Below are positions 21,223 through 32,870 of a stretch of 64,000 nt of DNA, piece by piece. This DNA comes from Cristatella mucedo. Its lineage: Eukaryota > Bryozoa > Phylactolaemata > Cristatellidae. Each line of letters begins with the position of its first letter. The first letter of the stretch is position 1. The position numbers were made by a program, and so were the translations under genes. The stretch lies in NCBI GenBank assembly GCA_009760855.2, contig WPIO01000028.1, positions 4,643,501 to 4,707,500 of the forward strand. Direction: 5' to 3'. Below the pieces are notes generated by a model. It was not told the origin of the DNA. It ran no database searches and saw nothing but the letters and a program-made list of their open reading frames with translations.

Positions 21223-22768
21223 ACACATCCATGCCTGCCCTGGGCTTGCAGCTAGCCCGAGACCTGGAAGCCAGTCCGTGATCCTGGTTTGCCCTTGGCA
21301 TTAATCACTGCCTACCTGTCCCGGTTAGTGCTGGCTTATCATCCCAGGTGTACGATGAGAGCTATCGATCACAAACCACTCATCGGCGACGAGGTGGGAG
21401 TTACCTAGTAGCTTGGACCAGGTATGTAGAAAGCAGCCCTAGTTTTCAAAGTGTGTTCCGAGACTACATATGCCAACAGACCTTGCCCCATTTAGCTGGC
21501 TTTGCTGTTTCTCCAGGCTAGCGAATGCTACCACCCTGCTCACGATGGCTGCCCACCAGCTCGGCGTAGTCAGCTAGCAGTACGTTCTGCTTTAATTAGG
21601 TTAGCAATTAGCTGACATTCACGACCATATCGCCAGCCGGCCAGGCTACCGGGAAGAAGCAGCTAAGCAGACCTTTACTTCTGAGGTCGCAGGGTGTTGG
21701 CAGCTTGAACCAATCGTCAGCCAAGAGGCACTTCGTGAAGTGGCCTTGGGGCTGCTGCTTCTGCTGCTCCCCCAAGCCTGCAGCTACAGCAGCCAGTGCT
21801 TGCTGCAGGAGGGAGTGGGTGAAGGGAGAGCGGAACCGAGGTCTGACTGAGCATTTGAGCCATGAACCAAGTGCCTCTTCCGTGTGACTGGTGTGCTGAC
21901 CTGCTACTCAACTGCTGCCGCGTTTCTTGTCACCTCTGCTGCCAGCCCAATCAAAGTTAAAGAATGGCATCCATTCAGTGCTGACTTTCTCGCGTCAGAT
22001 CCAACTGTGCATGGCGTGTCATTTGCTTTTGAATGAGCTGTCATTGCAAGCCATTTTGGATCAACATTTTCTGTCGCTTTAACTGTGTGGAAGGGGGAGG
22101 CTTGGATTATTGCCTATGTCCTAATGAAACCGTTGCTGATGCATCGCTGCATTGGCCAGGTAACGCGATTATGCACTGACCGGTAACTGCAGTATTGAGA
22201 GTTACTTGGAATTGCACCGATGGTTTATTTTAGTCGAACTTTTTTCTGGGTCGATGTTCCAGTCCTGCAGCATCGCAGCTATTGAAACTACTCTCGGTAG
22301 CCCGGATTTCGCAGCAGCCTGATAGGTTCTCTAGCTCGGCAGCTTGTCCATTTCTGCATGCCTTTCAGTCCTTGGAAGCTGAGCAAGATGAATCAAAGCA
22401 GCATGGGATGTACACACACAGCTTTTGCTCGACGGCGTTCGGTCGACTCGGCTGTCGCGTAGCATTGCTGATAGTGCTTATCGGCAGTGACCCGTGACGA
22501 GTGCATCTTTGCAACAGTGTATTCGCGATTGTGTGGCACTCTTTCTTTTTTAACCAACGCTACCAAGTGCTGAGCTTGCTCAGGGCAGCCAACCGATCCT
22601 TCGAGGCTGAAGGAGGCTCGCCGTGTGGCAAGCTGTGCAGTACCCAGCACACCTTCTGCGTCAGCGCGCCTTCTGAGTCTTCCACGTCGGCACCTTGAGT
22701 GCCAGAGCTCCTCCTACTCGCCCCTCTTCGGCTCGCCAGAGCTTGTGCATAATTGGTCATCGTTGCAG
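21223..22768. other. Intron sequence, no feature recognised
   Basis: This is the 3' part of calcineurin B intron 2. The ORFs at 21705-21887, 22282-22497 and others lack family motifs. No repeat could be named. Confidence 0.5.
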
Positions 22769-22945
22769 TCGATGCCGACGAGATCCGGAGGCTGGGCAAG
22801 CGCTTCCGGAAGCTTGACATCGACGGCTCGGGCTCGCTGACCACCAACGAGTTTATGTCTCTGCCCGAGCTGCAGCAGAACCCGCTCGTCCACCGGGTCA
22901 TCGAGCTGCTCGACTCCGACGGCAACGGCGAGATCGACTTCAAAG
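22769..22945 (+). CDS. PPP3R1: Calcineurin subunit B, exon 3 (EF-hands 1 and 2)
   Basis: The exon follows CATCGTTGCAG and ends CAAAG/GTAGCG. It encodes (F)[19 protein letters not shown] and on to EIDFK(E). EF-hand loop 1 is [12 protein letters not shown] and loop 2 is [12 protein letters not shown], both with all oxygen-bearing Ca2+ ligand positions. [10 protein letters not shown] between them is near-invariant in the family. Calcineurin B binds and activates the catalytic A subunit of the Ca2+/calmodulin-dependent phosphatase that dephosphorylates NFAT/Crz-type targets. Its codon use is almost entirely G/C at third positions, unlike the downstream exons. Both ends are phase 1. Confidence 0.97.
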
Positions 22946-23220
22946 GTAGCGACGGTGGCGACAGAGCCTTCGTGCTCGCCCGCTTGTCCATCTCCAGGGG
23001 CGTACACGATGACCTCGTTCATGTCATCTGCCGCCAGCCGGTGCTGCATCGTTCATCTTAGCCCAGCGCTAAGGTGCTCACAACCTCTTTAACTCGGCAA
23101 TTTGCTGGGGCTGTCCTTAGTTGCTGAATAGAACTCCCCATGCAGCAGTACCCAGCAGAGAGGTCTGCCAAAGCCCGTCAGTTTTACTGTGGCCGGACTC
23201 AACATGGCATCAGCTCGTGA
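22946..23220. other. Intron sequence, no feature recognised
   Basis: This is the start of calcineurin B intron 3, after the GTAGCG donor. Nothing is recognisable before the (GT)n tract. Confidence 0.6.
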
Positions 23221-23350
<130 letters not shown>

Positions 23351-23384
23351 AGACCACAGCAGCCACTATATCTCTCCTGCTTGC

Positions 23385-23470
23385 ACTGGGAAGTAAAGGG
23401 TGTCCGCTGAAGGACCCGAACTTACAACTTGGGTCTTGAAGTGCGAGCACCTTATCGCTAATCTGAGACC
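23385..23470 (-). mobile_element. SINE-2 like tRNA-derived fragment
   Basis: On the minus strand it has an A-box-like TTAGCGATAAGGTGCTCGCA and a B-box-like GTTCGGGTCC, followed by CACTTCCCAGTGCAAG, which resembles the stem after the head of other SINE-2 copies. It is degenerate. Confidence 0.45.
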
Positions 23471-23833
23471 TTGTTGTGCTTGCATGCAGGGCCCAGGCAT
23501 GCAGGCCATGTGCTCTTGTGGATTGCAGCCGCAACTGTTGTAAGGTGTTTTTCATTTTTTGCTGTGGCTTCGGCATGCAGCTGTTGTAGATACCATAATG
23601 CAGGGGGTGGGATTGGGTTGCTCACCTCTACTCTGTCATCGTAATAAATTCCCTGATTACCACCAAATCAGCAGTGACTGGCTGGGTCTGGACACTAACA
23701 GTACCAGCCTGGGTTTGCCAGGATTAAGTAAAGGAAGGGCCAGACCCCATGCTGCCAGTCGTATAACCGTCGAAAGGTCGTTCCAGCCAGGCAGATAGGC
23801 ACCCAGCCATAGGACAATGGCAAGCCACCTAGC

Positions 23834-24180
23834 GTAATAATAATAATAATGATGTATCTGTATATCGCCCTCAGGGAACTTAATCTCTTTCTAAGTACAT
23901 TACTTATGCTGTTAAGGAAGCATGATCAAATAGTTAGTGGTAACATGTACAATGTCAACAAGCATAATATGGATACAGGAAACATGCGCAGTGTCAACAT
24001 GTAAATATGGGTAGTGGTAACATGCATAGCACAAAGGATAGATCACAGAGATCCTTTGCAAATGCTGTGAGACCCAGTTTCGTTTTAGCTTCTTTTAAAT
24101 GACGTCAAGTCAGGTGATGTCGTGACGTCAGTCGGGAGTGACTTCCAGGCTTAGGGAGCATACAAACTGGAAGTCTTGTA
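23834..24180 (-). mobile_element. L2-A LINE 3' end
   Basis: The tail at the left edge (AATAATAATAATGATGTATC...CTTTCTAAGTACATTA) leads into the 3' UTR with its ATGTACAATGTCAACA-type repeats. Next comes the end of the ORF region (TTCCAGGCTTAGGGAGCATA on the + strand). It is more diverged than most copies. Confidence 0.88.
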
Positions 24181-25220
24181 CCACTCCGATCGATCAATCC
24201 ACTGGAAGCGACCTTCCTTCCTCGAACCTATGAGCAGCACCTGTATTCATCAGGCTGTCTGTTGCTATCGTCAATTGGTGCTTTTATGTTGTATTCGGTG
24301 TTTGGATTATCCTGGCTGTCAGTGAGGCCAACTCCTTTCTGCAAGTGTGCTCGGTCGATAGAAGGAGCAGGTGTGTTCAGCTATCACCAAAGTAGGCGAA
24401 CTGCTGGCACTCTTCTGCTCATCCTGGTGTTGTCAGAGAACTGTGCAACTTATGTGACTCACACCAGCTGCCGTTATGGAATCCTGACAAACAGCTCAAT
24501 CTGTGCTGCTTAAATCAACCAAGATTCGAACTGGTTCGGCCAGCTGCACAGCTTTCTGACCCGGCTGGCGATCGGGCTAGCTGCCAATAAAACCAGAACT
24601 ATATTTAGCACCTGCTCTTGGCATGATGAAGTGCCGGGTAGGCTGGGCCTTTGTTGGCAGCTTAATGCTGCCTGGTCCTGTTCTTGCTTGCCTAGGATTG
24701 TTTATTGTGTAGACCTGGTATGACTTGAGCCTCCCCCACCCCCTGCTCGACGCTGGTTCTGTGGGCGATAATTGGACATGGGTGCTGGCTGATGGGGCTT
24801 GCACAGTGGTACCGGTAGCTGCCAGCAGAGCCTGCCAGGTGGTCAGCCAAGGTGAAGATCAGCTATGGTGGGTGATGGCAACATAGTGAGCCACTAAGGA
24901 AAGTGGTGGTGCATCCTGAGCCATATTCATTGGTCTCGCCATCCTCTGTCTCCACATTTCTCCGGTTTGACCCACTGCTTCTACAACTTTTTATTTTAGC
25001 TCTGGTGGCATTTCTAGTGTGCCACTTCGTGTGCACGAATGCCTTCATTCTGCTGCCAAGCTGGTGCTGCCAGCACTCACTCATGCGCGATGCTGCTGGA
25101 GACGTCAGTGGTCTCATTGATTTGATGAGTTCCTTTATCGAGAATTCTTATGCCTTTCAGCTTATTCTACTAATATCCTTACAGCTGCATTTCGTTGAGG
25201 ATGAGCAACCGAAAGAACTT
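24181..25220. other. Intron sequence, no feature recognised
   Basis: This is calcineurin B intron 3. The hydrophobic ORF at 24903-25256 shows no family motif and no splice context. I treat it as chance. Confidence 0.5.
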
Positions 25221-25224
25221 GCCT

Positions 25225-25445
25225 TTGATGACCGAGGTCAAGGTGAATGCATTTGACGGCCAGGGTCGTGGCTCGAGCCTTGTGGTATATTTGAAGCTCC
25301 TGGATAGAGATTAAGTTGCCTTGGGCGTTGCTTTTCACGACCTTGGTCCCGAGGTCGTGGGTTCGAGTCTGCAGTGGGCAATCTTTTATTGCTAATGCAA
25401 TAAATGATCGCCCACTGCAGACTCAAACCACGCAAATTAACTATA
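25225..25445 (+). mobile_element. SINE-1 remnant followed by a SINE-2 remnant
   Basis: The first part has a B-box-like GTGGCTCGAGCC and the SINE-1 tail (CCTGGATAGAGATTAAGTTG). The second has the tRNA-like core GGTCGTGGGTTCGAGTCTGC at about 25355 and the hairpin GCAGTGGGCAATC...GATCGCCCACTGC that marks SINE-2. Confidence 0.65.
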
Positions 25446-25741
25446 TTCATTATTTCTTGCATTTAAGACCTACCAAGTGGCAGTACAGTGTATACAGGAA
25501 TAACTGTCGAGGCCGGATGACGCTTGTTGCCAGCTATTCTAAAACGAGTGTGCAGGATTTCCTAGCCTCCTGGAGACAGAGTTTAAGTCACTAAGATCCA
25601 TGGTATCTATTGCGGTACGTGACCACGCTACTGGTGAGAGCAAGCACGAATATGCCGACTGGCCAAGGAAGCGACAAAAGTACCAAAAATCAGTTGGCCT
25701 TCGAATCAGGCATCGGATATCAGTCGAGTACCCTCCACGTG

Positions 25742-25743
25742 TC

Positions 25744-25815
<72 letters not shown>
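25742..25815. repeat. (CT)n microsatellite
   Basis: About 35 CT units in intron 3. The Ser/Leu ORFs across it are artefacts. Confidence 0.97.
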
Positions 25816-25817
<2 letters not shown>

Positions 25818-26486
25818 GCTCAGTTAATTTAAAGTGTCGTGCCTGCAGTTCCAGATAAACTGTGATTTTAGTATCTTGAGTAGATTGCTCGACTTATGCG
25901 AGGACTCTGTACGATCAGTTCATACCTGCGGGGAGAAAGTAGATTGTAGTGTATCACCCCAGACCATCCTTTGGGCGTGGCTGTGTCCTTAAAGACAAGC
26001 TCACACTGCCCTTTGTTGTGCTCGACATGTGTGCTTCTATAGCCTAAAGGCAGCTGCATATATAGAATACAATGGCTTGCAGCCTAGCAATTACCTTACC
26101 GTAACACAGGCTAGGTCGGATGCTGCAGCAGACCGTGGGCAAAGTGACCGTGCTGCTGAAAGGCTACTGCCTGCCCTCTGCTGCATGAGCCTAGCTGCAT
26201 GTCCCCTCAGGGGCATTGCCGTCAGGAAAAGGTCAAGGGCCAAAGGTCGAGTCGCTGTAGTGATTGCTTTCATCTGCTCACTGGGGCACAGAGCACTCTC
26301 GCTAGAGCTAACATCTCAGCTGTCTATGTCTCTCATGCAGCAGAGGACTCGGCATTCAGCCGAGAAGTGATAGCAACACATGAAATAGCACTCGAATACA
26401 TCTTAGCAAATTAGGTGGTAGTTGGTCTAACTGTAAATGCCAGGCAACATCTTCCTGTGAAAAATCGTAACATCACTAGTAAGTGA
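25816..26486. other. Intron sequence, no feature recognised
   Basis: This is calcineurin B intron 3. No motif-bearing ORF or nameable repeat was seen. Confidence 0.5.
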
Positions 26487-26545
26487 TAATAATAATAATA
26501 TGTGTGTATAGCACCCTCGTAGAATTAAATCTCTTTCTAGGCATG
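26487..26545 (-). mobile_element. L2-A tail fragment
   Basis: Only the last ~58 bp remain: AATAATAATAATATGTGTGTATAG... to CTCTTTCTAGGCA on the + strand. Confidence 0.75.
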
Positions 26546-27125
26546 TGTTCTTGGCTGCTCTGACCTGCCAGGCACTAATTTTGCGAATGGAATAGCTCAA
26601 CACAATACTGGGCATCAATGTGAGCAGGTATATTGATTGATTTCAACTCGAGGATAGGTTTGTTTTTAGTACAGGTTCCTTGTATTGACGTTGACTATAC
26701 CGAATTTTGCATGTATGCTGCACACGATAATATACGGATTATTGCTATATTAAATTATACTTACATTATACTGATATTTGCATAGCAACAGGGAATTTTG
26801 TAGCTGCGCTTATGTGATGCTGAACACGTCGAATATTTTAAAAAATCGAAGCATTTGCCAGCAAGTGCCAGTCCGACCGACATCTATGAAAGCCAATGTA
26901 ATGCTCTCTATGCAGAAAGGGTCTGGTAAGCACAGCTGGCTAGCCAGCATGAATATTGTCATCAGAAAGCTTGGATTATCTTTGTGTCAGTCACCTACTG
27001 GCGTATTTAGTGTGTGCAAAATGTGCACAGTCCTTAGCTCACTTGTACCTGCCGAGTACAGCTAGCTGCTGTTAATCCCGAAATATAAACCCACAGCTCT
27101 AGAAGCTGACGTAGGTACTATAAAA
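26546..27125. other. Intron sequence, no feature recognised
   Basis: This is calcineurin B intron 3. It is AT-rich, with no motif-bearing ORF. Confidence 0.5.
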
Positions 27126-27312
27126 ATATAATTTAAAAATAAATTTAAATCCTAGCTGATTAAACAGCCTCTTTTTATACAGCGACAGAAGAGCCTTTAC
27201 GGCTATCACCACCGCTTGCAGTGGCGATAAAGATCGCACACCGCAGGAATTGAACCCACGACCTCGGGACCGAGGTCGTGAAAGCAACCGCCTTACCTAG
27301 TGTGCCATCAGG
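27126..27312 (-). mobile_element. SINE-2, tRNA-derived SINE
   Basis: Read on the minus strand it starts GCCCTGATGGCACACTAGGT (A box), continues to GGTCGTGGGTTCAATTCC (B box) and then a GCCACTGCAAGCGGTGG hairpin. Next comes the conserved GTAAAGGCTCTTCTGTCGC and an AATCAGCTAGGATTTAAATT end. The GGCTCTTCTG core recurs at 28980-29060, 35945-36090 and 39945-40020. Confidence 0.75.
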
Positions 27313-27316
27313 GCTC

Positions 27317-27452
27317 ACTCATTTGTATGGCACTTCAAGAGAGCTTAATCACTATTCAGGCATTTTATATATGCCTTGGGGCTCAAGCCCATGACCTCTG
27401 CCAGACCTTGGTCGGGGCGAGCACTTTAACCGCTGGACCAAACCAGCTCGGC
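27317..27452 (-). mobile_element. SINE-1, tRNA-derived SINE
   Basis: On the minus strand the head GAGCTGGTTTGGTCCAGCGG (A box) and GGGCTTGAGCCCC (B box) are followed by the tail ...TGAATAGTGATTAAGCTCTC...CATACAAATGAG. It abuts the SINE-2 at 27126-27312. Confidence 0.85.
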
Positions 27453-27583
27453 ACTACTATGTTGTTGCATTGAATGCCCTAGCGTTAAGCAGAAAGGGCT
27501 GCTTGTTGTCTAAGCTCTGTATTTAATGTATGTTCCCCTTTTGTCTAAGCTCTGTATTTAATGTATGTTCCCTTTTGCTTTAG

Positions 27584-27643
27584 AATTTATTGACGGAGTC
27601 TCTCAGTTCAGTGTCAAGGGTAACAAAGATTTGAAGCTTCAAT
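27584..27643 (+). CDS. PPP3R1: Calcineurin subunit B, exon 4 (linker between EF-hands 2 and 3)
   Basis: This 60-bp exon lies between a TTTGCTTTAG acceptor and CAAT/GTAAGT. It completes Glu (G/AA) from exon 3 and encodes FIDGVSQFSVKGNKDLKLQ plus one base that completes Phe with exon 5. FI-x-GVSQFSVKG-x-K is the family's linker after loop 2 and contacts calcineurin A. The final Gln sits where Arg is more usual (LRFAF becomes LQFAF). It was found by phase-matching the flanking exons. Confidence 0.96.
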
Positions 27644-28113
27644 GTAAGTCATTCATAAGAGAATGTGACTTCTCTCTTTTCTCAAATTTACTGTCTCCCT
27701 CTTTTTAAGAGTGACAAATCGACACCTTTATTTAGCCAATGACGAACATGGTGCTCTTCCTATTAGTCCAGTAACTTTTCTGCTCTCGAACTGATACTGC
27801 AATATCTTCTCGGCACCCTTGTAGAAACCAGGCTTGCTAGCATTGCCTATATCAATTAGGTTTTTGAGTCGTGAATAGCAAAGTGGCAGAAAGTGGGTAG
27901 ATGATATGCAATCGACCAGTTCAACCGATTACTAAGAGTTGGTAGGTTCTGCACTGTGCCCTGCTTAACTTGTGAACGGTTTCATCTCGAACTTGGCATG
28001 CTGTGCAGCATGCCCACATAACTCAAGTGAGATTAGTATGAGCTGATTATACCGAGTCCTTGCATAAGTCGAGCAACGTAGTCAGGTGCTCGACTCCTTA
28101 CCTCCAGTGTTCT
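27644..28113. other. Intron sequence, no feature recognised
   Basis: This is the start of calcineurin B intron 4. It is AT-rich with no ORF of interest. Confidence 0.55.
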
Positions 28114-28278
28114 TGATAATAATAATACAATTAATAAGTGTTTTGTATAACCCCCAGGAGAACCAAATCTCTATCTGGGCACTTTACAACTCGCTAGAAG
28201 ATAAGCAACAACGAAGAGTTAAATAATGCGAAGTCGATGCAGCTAGTGATAAAAGCAAGGAGTGAGTTCCAGACTTTA
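28114..28278 (-). mobile_element. Diverged LINE/SINE tail copy
   Basis: The left edge reads AATAATACAATTAATAAGTG, then a diverged hairpin (CAGGAGAACCAAATCTCTAT...GGGCACTTTACAA). It ends at GAGTTCCAGACTTTAT where the next copy begins. Confidence 0.65.
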
Positions 28279-28830
28279 TAATGATGATTATAATAAACAA
28301 TATTTGTATAGCACCTTCAGAGAACTGAATCTCTTTCTACGCATTTTACATTTGCTGCAAAAAAGCACGATCGAATGGTTACTGGTAGCATGCTCAGTAA
28401 GCAACAAGAATAACGTGGTTAGTGGTGACATGCACAGGGTCAGCATGCAAGTATGGCAAGTGGCAGCATGCACAGTGTCAGCATGCATTAAGCACATAAA
28501 GGGTGAATCGCAGGGACCCACTAAATGCTGTGATAACTAGATGCGTTTTTAGTTTCTTTTTAAAAGTGGAAAAGTCAGGAGATGTTACGCAAGTCCGCAG
28601 CGAGTTCCAGGCTTTGGGAGCATACGAACTAAAGGCACGGTCTCCAAAGGATTTGAGATTTGTACGAGGTATAGGTAAACAGCTAGATTCCGAAAAGCAG
28701 GTGTTGCGGTGCTTATCCTGGTGGGGAGTAGATCTGATAGGGAAGCTGGAGCCAAAGAATGAAGAAATCTAAAAGTAAGTGACAGAACCTTGAAGTCGAT
28801 GCATTGCTTGACTGGCAGCCAGTCGGGACA
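28279..28830 (-). mobile_element. L2-A LINE 3' end
   Basis: On the minus strand the ORF end (the LKSFGDRAFSSYAPKAWNS-type segment near 28620-28660) leads into the 3' UTR with ATGC-rich direct repeats, then the hairpin and an AATATTGTTTATTATAATC end at the left. It breaks off at the HWLP-type segment near 28820. Confidence 0.92.
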
Positions 28831-28904
28831 GCAGTCGAGGTAGTGAGTAGCACGGAAGTAGCAGCTGAGGTCTACTGGAAAGGATGTGTCATAGTCGGAA
28901 GCTT

Positions 28905-29060
28905 GAGAGTAGATGTCAGGTGCTCACTCTTCATGATCCAGGTAGTGGGTTCGAGTCTTGCAGTAGGCATTCCTTTATTGCCCACTGCAAGCAGTGGCAA
29001 ATAAACCGTTAAGGCTCTTCTGCTTCATCACAAATGAGGATGTCAAATCAGCTAAACTTG
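28905..29060 (+). mobile_element. SINE-2, tRNA-derived SINE
   Basis: The head has a B-box-like GTGGGTTCGAGTCTTGC, followed by the hairpin GCAGTAGGCATTCC...TTGCCCACTGC. Next come TAAGGCTCTTCTGCTTCATC and CAAATCAGCTAAACTTG. It belongs to the same family as 27126-27312 in the opposite orientation. Confidence 0.7.
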
Positions 29061-30558
29061 TATTGCATGAGAATTTCGGAAGTGAGTTCCACAGCCTAGG
29101 ACCTTCGGAGCATACGCTTCTGTTGCCAACGATCTTAAGCTGAGAAATAGAACTGCATTATAAGCTGTGTAGATTTTGTGAGCCTAATTTTACAGGGAGC
29201 ATCTGCTGCATTTCTGCTGCCTGCCACAAGATGGCAGATCAAAATCTCCTGGCCTTTGCTGTTTTTTCTTGACCTAAACACACTTTTTCCTTTATGGTGA
29301 CCATCACAGGATAATCTTTGAGTACCTCCGAGCCATCACAGAGTATTCGCCCCGAGAGATTGCCGTCCATTTTGCATATTCTAACGTCTGAAATTGTTGC
29401 TACTTCCAGGAACTGCTGCTGTTTCCTGTCTAGATTAGATTCCGAGACTCGATCGGTGCCAGCATGTTCGTGCACTTTCACTCCTGCTGGCGTGTGTGGT
29501 GGGGCTAACAGCCTGTACTGCTTGCTCTGCTTATGCATTTGGTACTGCCTTGCTTGCCAGCATGCACCCATGTCAGCCAGTGCATGCTGGCAAGGGAATG
29601 GGTGGAAGCTCAGCCGTGCTGGTGATAAGATTTAAGTGTAAGTTGAGGCTAAGGTACAGTAAGTACGTTTACGTCTGAGCTACACCACATATTGTTTTAA
29701 TTTATTTCTGCCTATCCCGGTGAGCTTATCACCCCCCCCCCCGTGCATGTGAGTTGCTTCACGTAGGGCATTGATGTGGACGTGCCACTGTGGGCCGTTC
29801 AGGTAGGATTTCGGCTAGTGGGCTGGGATGTGCCATGCTGCACCCCTTAGCAGCAATGGCCTAAGGTCATTGATCGCAGCAATTCGCCTAAGAATGTTGT
29901 CATTCGGCGAATTCGTTCCATGGCACTCTGGAATGGGATCGCACTGATGTCAATTCGAGTAATATCTATTGAACCCACTCCTGAAAGCTCAGAAGCCCCC
30001 CCCCCTGAAGTGGCCCCTTGATTCTAAGGAGGGTGGGTGGCACCAGGTTGTAAGAATTGAAAAATAAAAATATCGTATATGAAGTGATGCATTGCCGTTC
30101 CAGATGTGATTCAAGTTTTTTTCTCCAGATGGGGCAACCATTTTTTTTAATGCTAGGAATGTTGCCAGAGCATCCGAGCGGTATAGCCTCAGCCTCTCCA
30201 AATTAGGGTAAGCATTTCTTTTTAGTGTATGTCAAATGGGCTTCTAGGCCTTCGGCACCGAGCTACAGGCTTTCCTATGATATTGTGGAGTTAAACCGGC
30301 AGTTAAATGGACGATTTAGGTAATGATTAAAGAATTAAAATTCCAAGTTTTTAGAGGGATTAAAGAGCTTTCTCCAGCAGCTTTTGAAGACAGTGCCGTT
30401 ACTCTTTGCCCATCAAGATTGAGGTTTTGCCCCCATTCCAAATCGCTGACTGTGTCCTTGGTTCAGAGGTTTCACAGCTGCCTATGCAGGCACACTCAAA
30501 ACCTATGAACCCGGTCATTTTATAGTGCTGCAGCTGATTGCTGTGTTGCTGTTTGTAG
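29061..30558. other. Intron sequence, mostly unassigned
   Basis: A short minus-strand LINE relic (TTCCACAGCCTAGGACCTTC...CTTCTGTTGCCAACGATC, 29082-29135) matches the L2-B ORF end. The rest of calcineurin B intron 4 has no recognisable feature. The 110-codon minus ORF at 29239-29571 has no known motif. Confidence 0.55.
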
Positions 30559-30743
30559 TTGCTTTCCGCATTTACGATATCGATAAAGATGGCTTTATAT
30601 CGAATGGAGAACTGTTCCAAGTGCTTAAAATGATGGTTGGAAGTAATCTAAAGGACGCCCAGCTTCAGCAGATCGTTGATAAGACTATTATATTTGCCGA
30701 TAAGGATGGTGATGGTAAAATATCATATGCTGAATTTTGTGAG
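30559..30743 (+). CDS. PPP3R1: Calcineurin subunit B, exon 5 (EF-hands 3 and 4)
   Basis: The exon follows GCTGTTTGTAG and ends TGTGAG/GTAAGC. After completing Phe it encodes [17 protein letters not shown], the near-invariant [39 protein letters not shown] and AEFCE. Loop 3 is [12 protein letters not shown] and loop 4 is [12 protein letters not shown], both complete. These C-terminal loops are the high-affinity structural Ca2+ sites in the family. Codon use is AT-rich at third positions, in sharp contrast with exon 3. The exon ends in phase 0. Confidence 0.98.
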
Positions 30744-30957
30744 GTAAGCTTTTGTATATGCCAATCGATTACACTTAGTGCAATATATGTGCAGTCACAC
30801 TTAACTTAGTTGATCTGTTGGTTGGCCATGTTGACTTGACTATTTTGATTGTGCACAACCAGAAAACGAGCACATTGCCATGCTACTTGTTTGCTATGCG
30901 GCTTTCATTCCATACTTATCGTCTAATGCTTAAGGTCAGCTGCAACTGCTTCGTTTA

Positions 30958-31085
30958 AATAACAGCATAAGAGTCGTAGTGGCCATCACCCCACTTGCAG
31001 CTGGCAATTGAGGATTGACACCTCCAGGGGTCTAACCAAAGGCCTGGGTTGTGAGGCGAGCGTTTTAGGTGAAGTGTAAATCACT
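30958..31085 (-). mobile_element. SINE-2 remnant
   Basis: The + strand reads AAGAGTCGTAGTGGCCATCA, a CACTTGCAGCTGGCAATTG hairpin remnant and a tRNA-like CCTGGGTTGTGAGGCGAGCG segment. This is the order expected of an inverted, diverged SINE-2. Confidence 0.5.
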
Positions 31086-31160
31086 TGACTGCTGTTACGC
31101 TTGAGTTGGCATCACCACCCGATTTGCTATGCCACTATGACCAGGAGCTCTGTGGCCAAT

Positions 31161-32870
31161 ATAATAATAATAATAATGATAATAATAATAATAATAATAC
31201 ACTTGATAAAGCACCCTCAGATAACTCAATCTCTCTCTAGGCGCTTTACATTTGCTGCAAAGGGAAATGCAATTGAGTGGTGAGTAATATCATGCTTGAT
31301 AAACAAACAAAATGAATAACATGATAAGGGGTGACATTGACATGCACAGGGTCAGCATGCAAATGTGGTTAGTGGCAGCATGCACAGTGTCAGCATGCAT
31401 AAGCACATGAAGAATGAATCACAGGGACCCACTAAATGCTGTTCTAAATAGGTGTGTCTTTAAGTTCCTTTTAAATGTGGTCAGGTCAGGGGGTGTTCTG
31501 ACGCAGGTCGGGAGGGAGTTCCAGGCTTTGGGAGCATACGAACTAAATGCACGGTCTCCAAAGGATTTGAGGTTTGTACGAGGTATTGGTAGACTGTTGG
31601 ATTCCGAAAAGCGGGTGGTACGATGCTTGGCCTGATGGGGGAGTATATCTGAGAGATAGGCTGGAGCCAAAGAAGGAAGTGACCTAAAAGTGAGCGACAA
31701 AACCTTGAAGTCAATCCGTTGCTTGACTGGCAGCTAGTGCAGGTCGGCGAGAAGTGGAGTAATGTGGCATCTGCGATGCTCACGACCGACAAGCCTAGCT
31801 GCTGAGTTTTGCACCAGCTGCAATCGCCTGATCGCACTTGCTGGTAGGCCAGTAAGCAGTGAGTTGCAGAAGTCGAGACTGGATGTCACGAATGCATGGA
31901 CCAACTTGGACGTGGTATCTTTATCTAAGCATGCCCGAATGAATTTTAGCAATGTTATGAAGCTGAAAATAGGCAGATTTGACTGTGGAGCTGATATGGT
32001 CGTCTAACGAGAGGTCCCTTTGGAATATGACACCTAGATTTCGAGCTGATTCAACAGGAGATATGCTGGCAGAGCCAATTTTGAGCGTCAGTCTGTCCAA
32101 TTTGTGAATCACACTTGGTTTGTCCATAACTAGTAAGTTAGTTTTATCATCGTTTAGTTTTAGAAAATTTGCTGCCATCCATGTGCGATGTCATCAATAT
32201 ATGCAGCAAGTGAGTTGAGAGAATTTGAGGTGCTCGAAGGCTGGGAGGGATCAAAGCAAAGGTACAACTGAGTTTCAACCGCATAGAAGTGAAAGCCTAG
32301 ATTGTGCTTGGCAATCACATCAGCAAGAGGGAGAGTATAAACCGTGAAAAGAACCGGACCTAGCACGGAGCCCTGAGGTACCCCATTTCAGAGGTACCTC
32401 GGATGATCTTTGTCCATTCACGTCAATTCTCTGGAGTCTCCCACTGAGATAGGACCTGAACCACTGCAGAGCAGTCTCAGTGATGCCCAGGCGAGATGAG
32501 AGGTGCTCTAGAAGAACTTTGTGATCGATGGTATCAAAAGCTGCCGAAAGATCGAGCAAAACAAGCAGAGACACTATACCCATGTCTGCATTCCTAAGTA
32601 GGTCGTTGTATTCCCTAAGCAATGCTGGCTCTGTGGAGTGATTAGCTCTAAAGCCAGACTGGAACTTACTAGCAAGGTGTGAGGTTTCGATATACGAGTT
32701 CAGCTGGTCCGCCACGACCCGTTCCAGTGTCTTTGATAGGAATGGTAGAAGGGAAACTGGGCGGTAGTTTCTTAAGTTCTCTTGGTCTAGTGTCGCTTTC
32801 TTGAGAAGTGGCCTGACTACAGCTTTTTTGAAAGGTGCTGGGACCTAACCTGAGGCTAATGACATATTAA
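31161..32870 (-). mobile_element. L2-A LINE copy (reverse transcriptase to 3' tail)
   Basis: This is the clearest LINE copy. On the minus strand: [20 protein letters not shown], then [20 protein letters not shown] (catalytic Asp of motif A), [18 protein letters not shown] and FHFYAVETQLYLCFDPSQPS. The last holds the YxDD box degraded to YAVE. There follow SARNLGVIFQRDLSLDDHIS, LDFCNSLLTGLPASAIRRLQ, LVQNSAARLVGREHRRCHIT, HWLPVKQRIDFKVLSLTFRS and LKSFGDRAFSSYAPKAWNS. Then comes the 3' UTR, the hairpin and an (ATT)n tail at 31161-31200. Frameshifts separate the blocks, so it is inactive. It occupies calcineurin B intron 5 in antisense. Confidence 0.96.

Noticed and set aside
22753-23061. Calcineurin exon extended to the stop at 23061
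   Set aside because: Family similarity ends at DFK and a GT donor is present at 22946. The rest is intron read-through.
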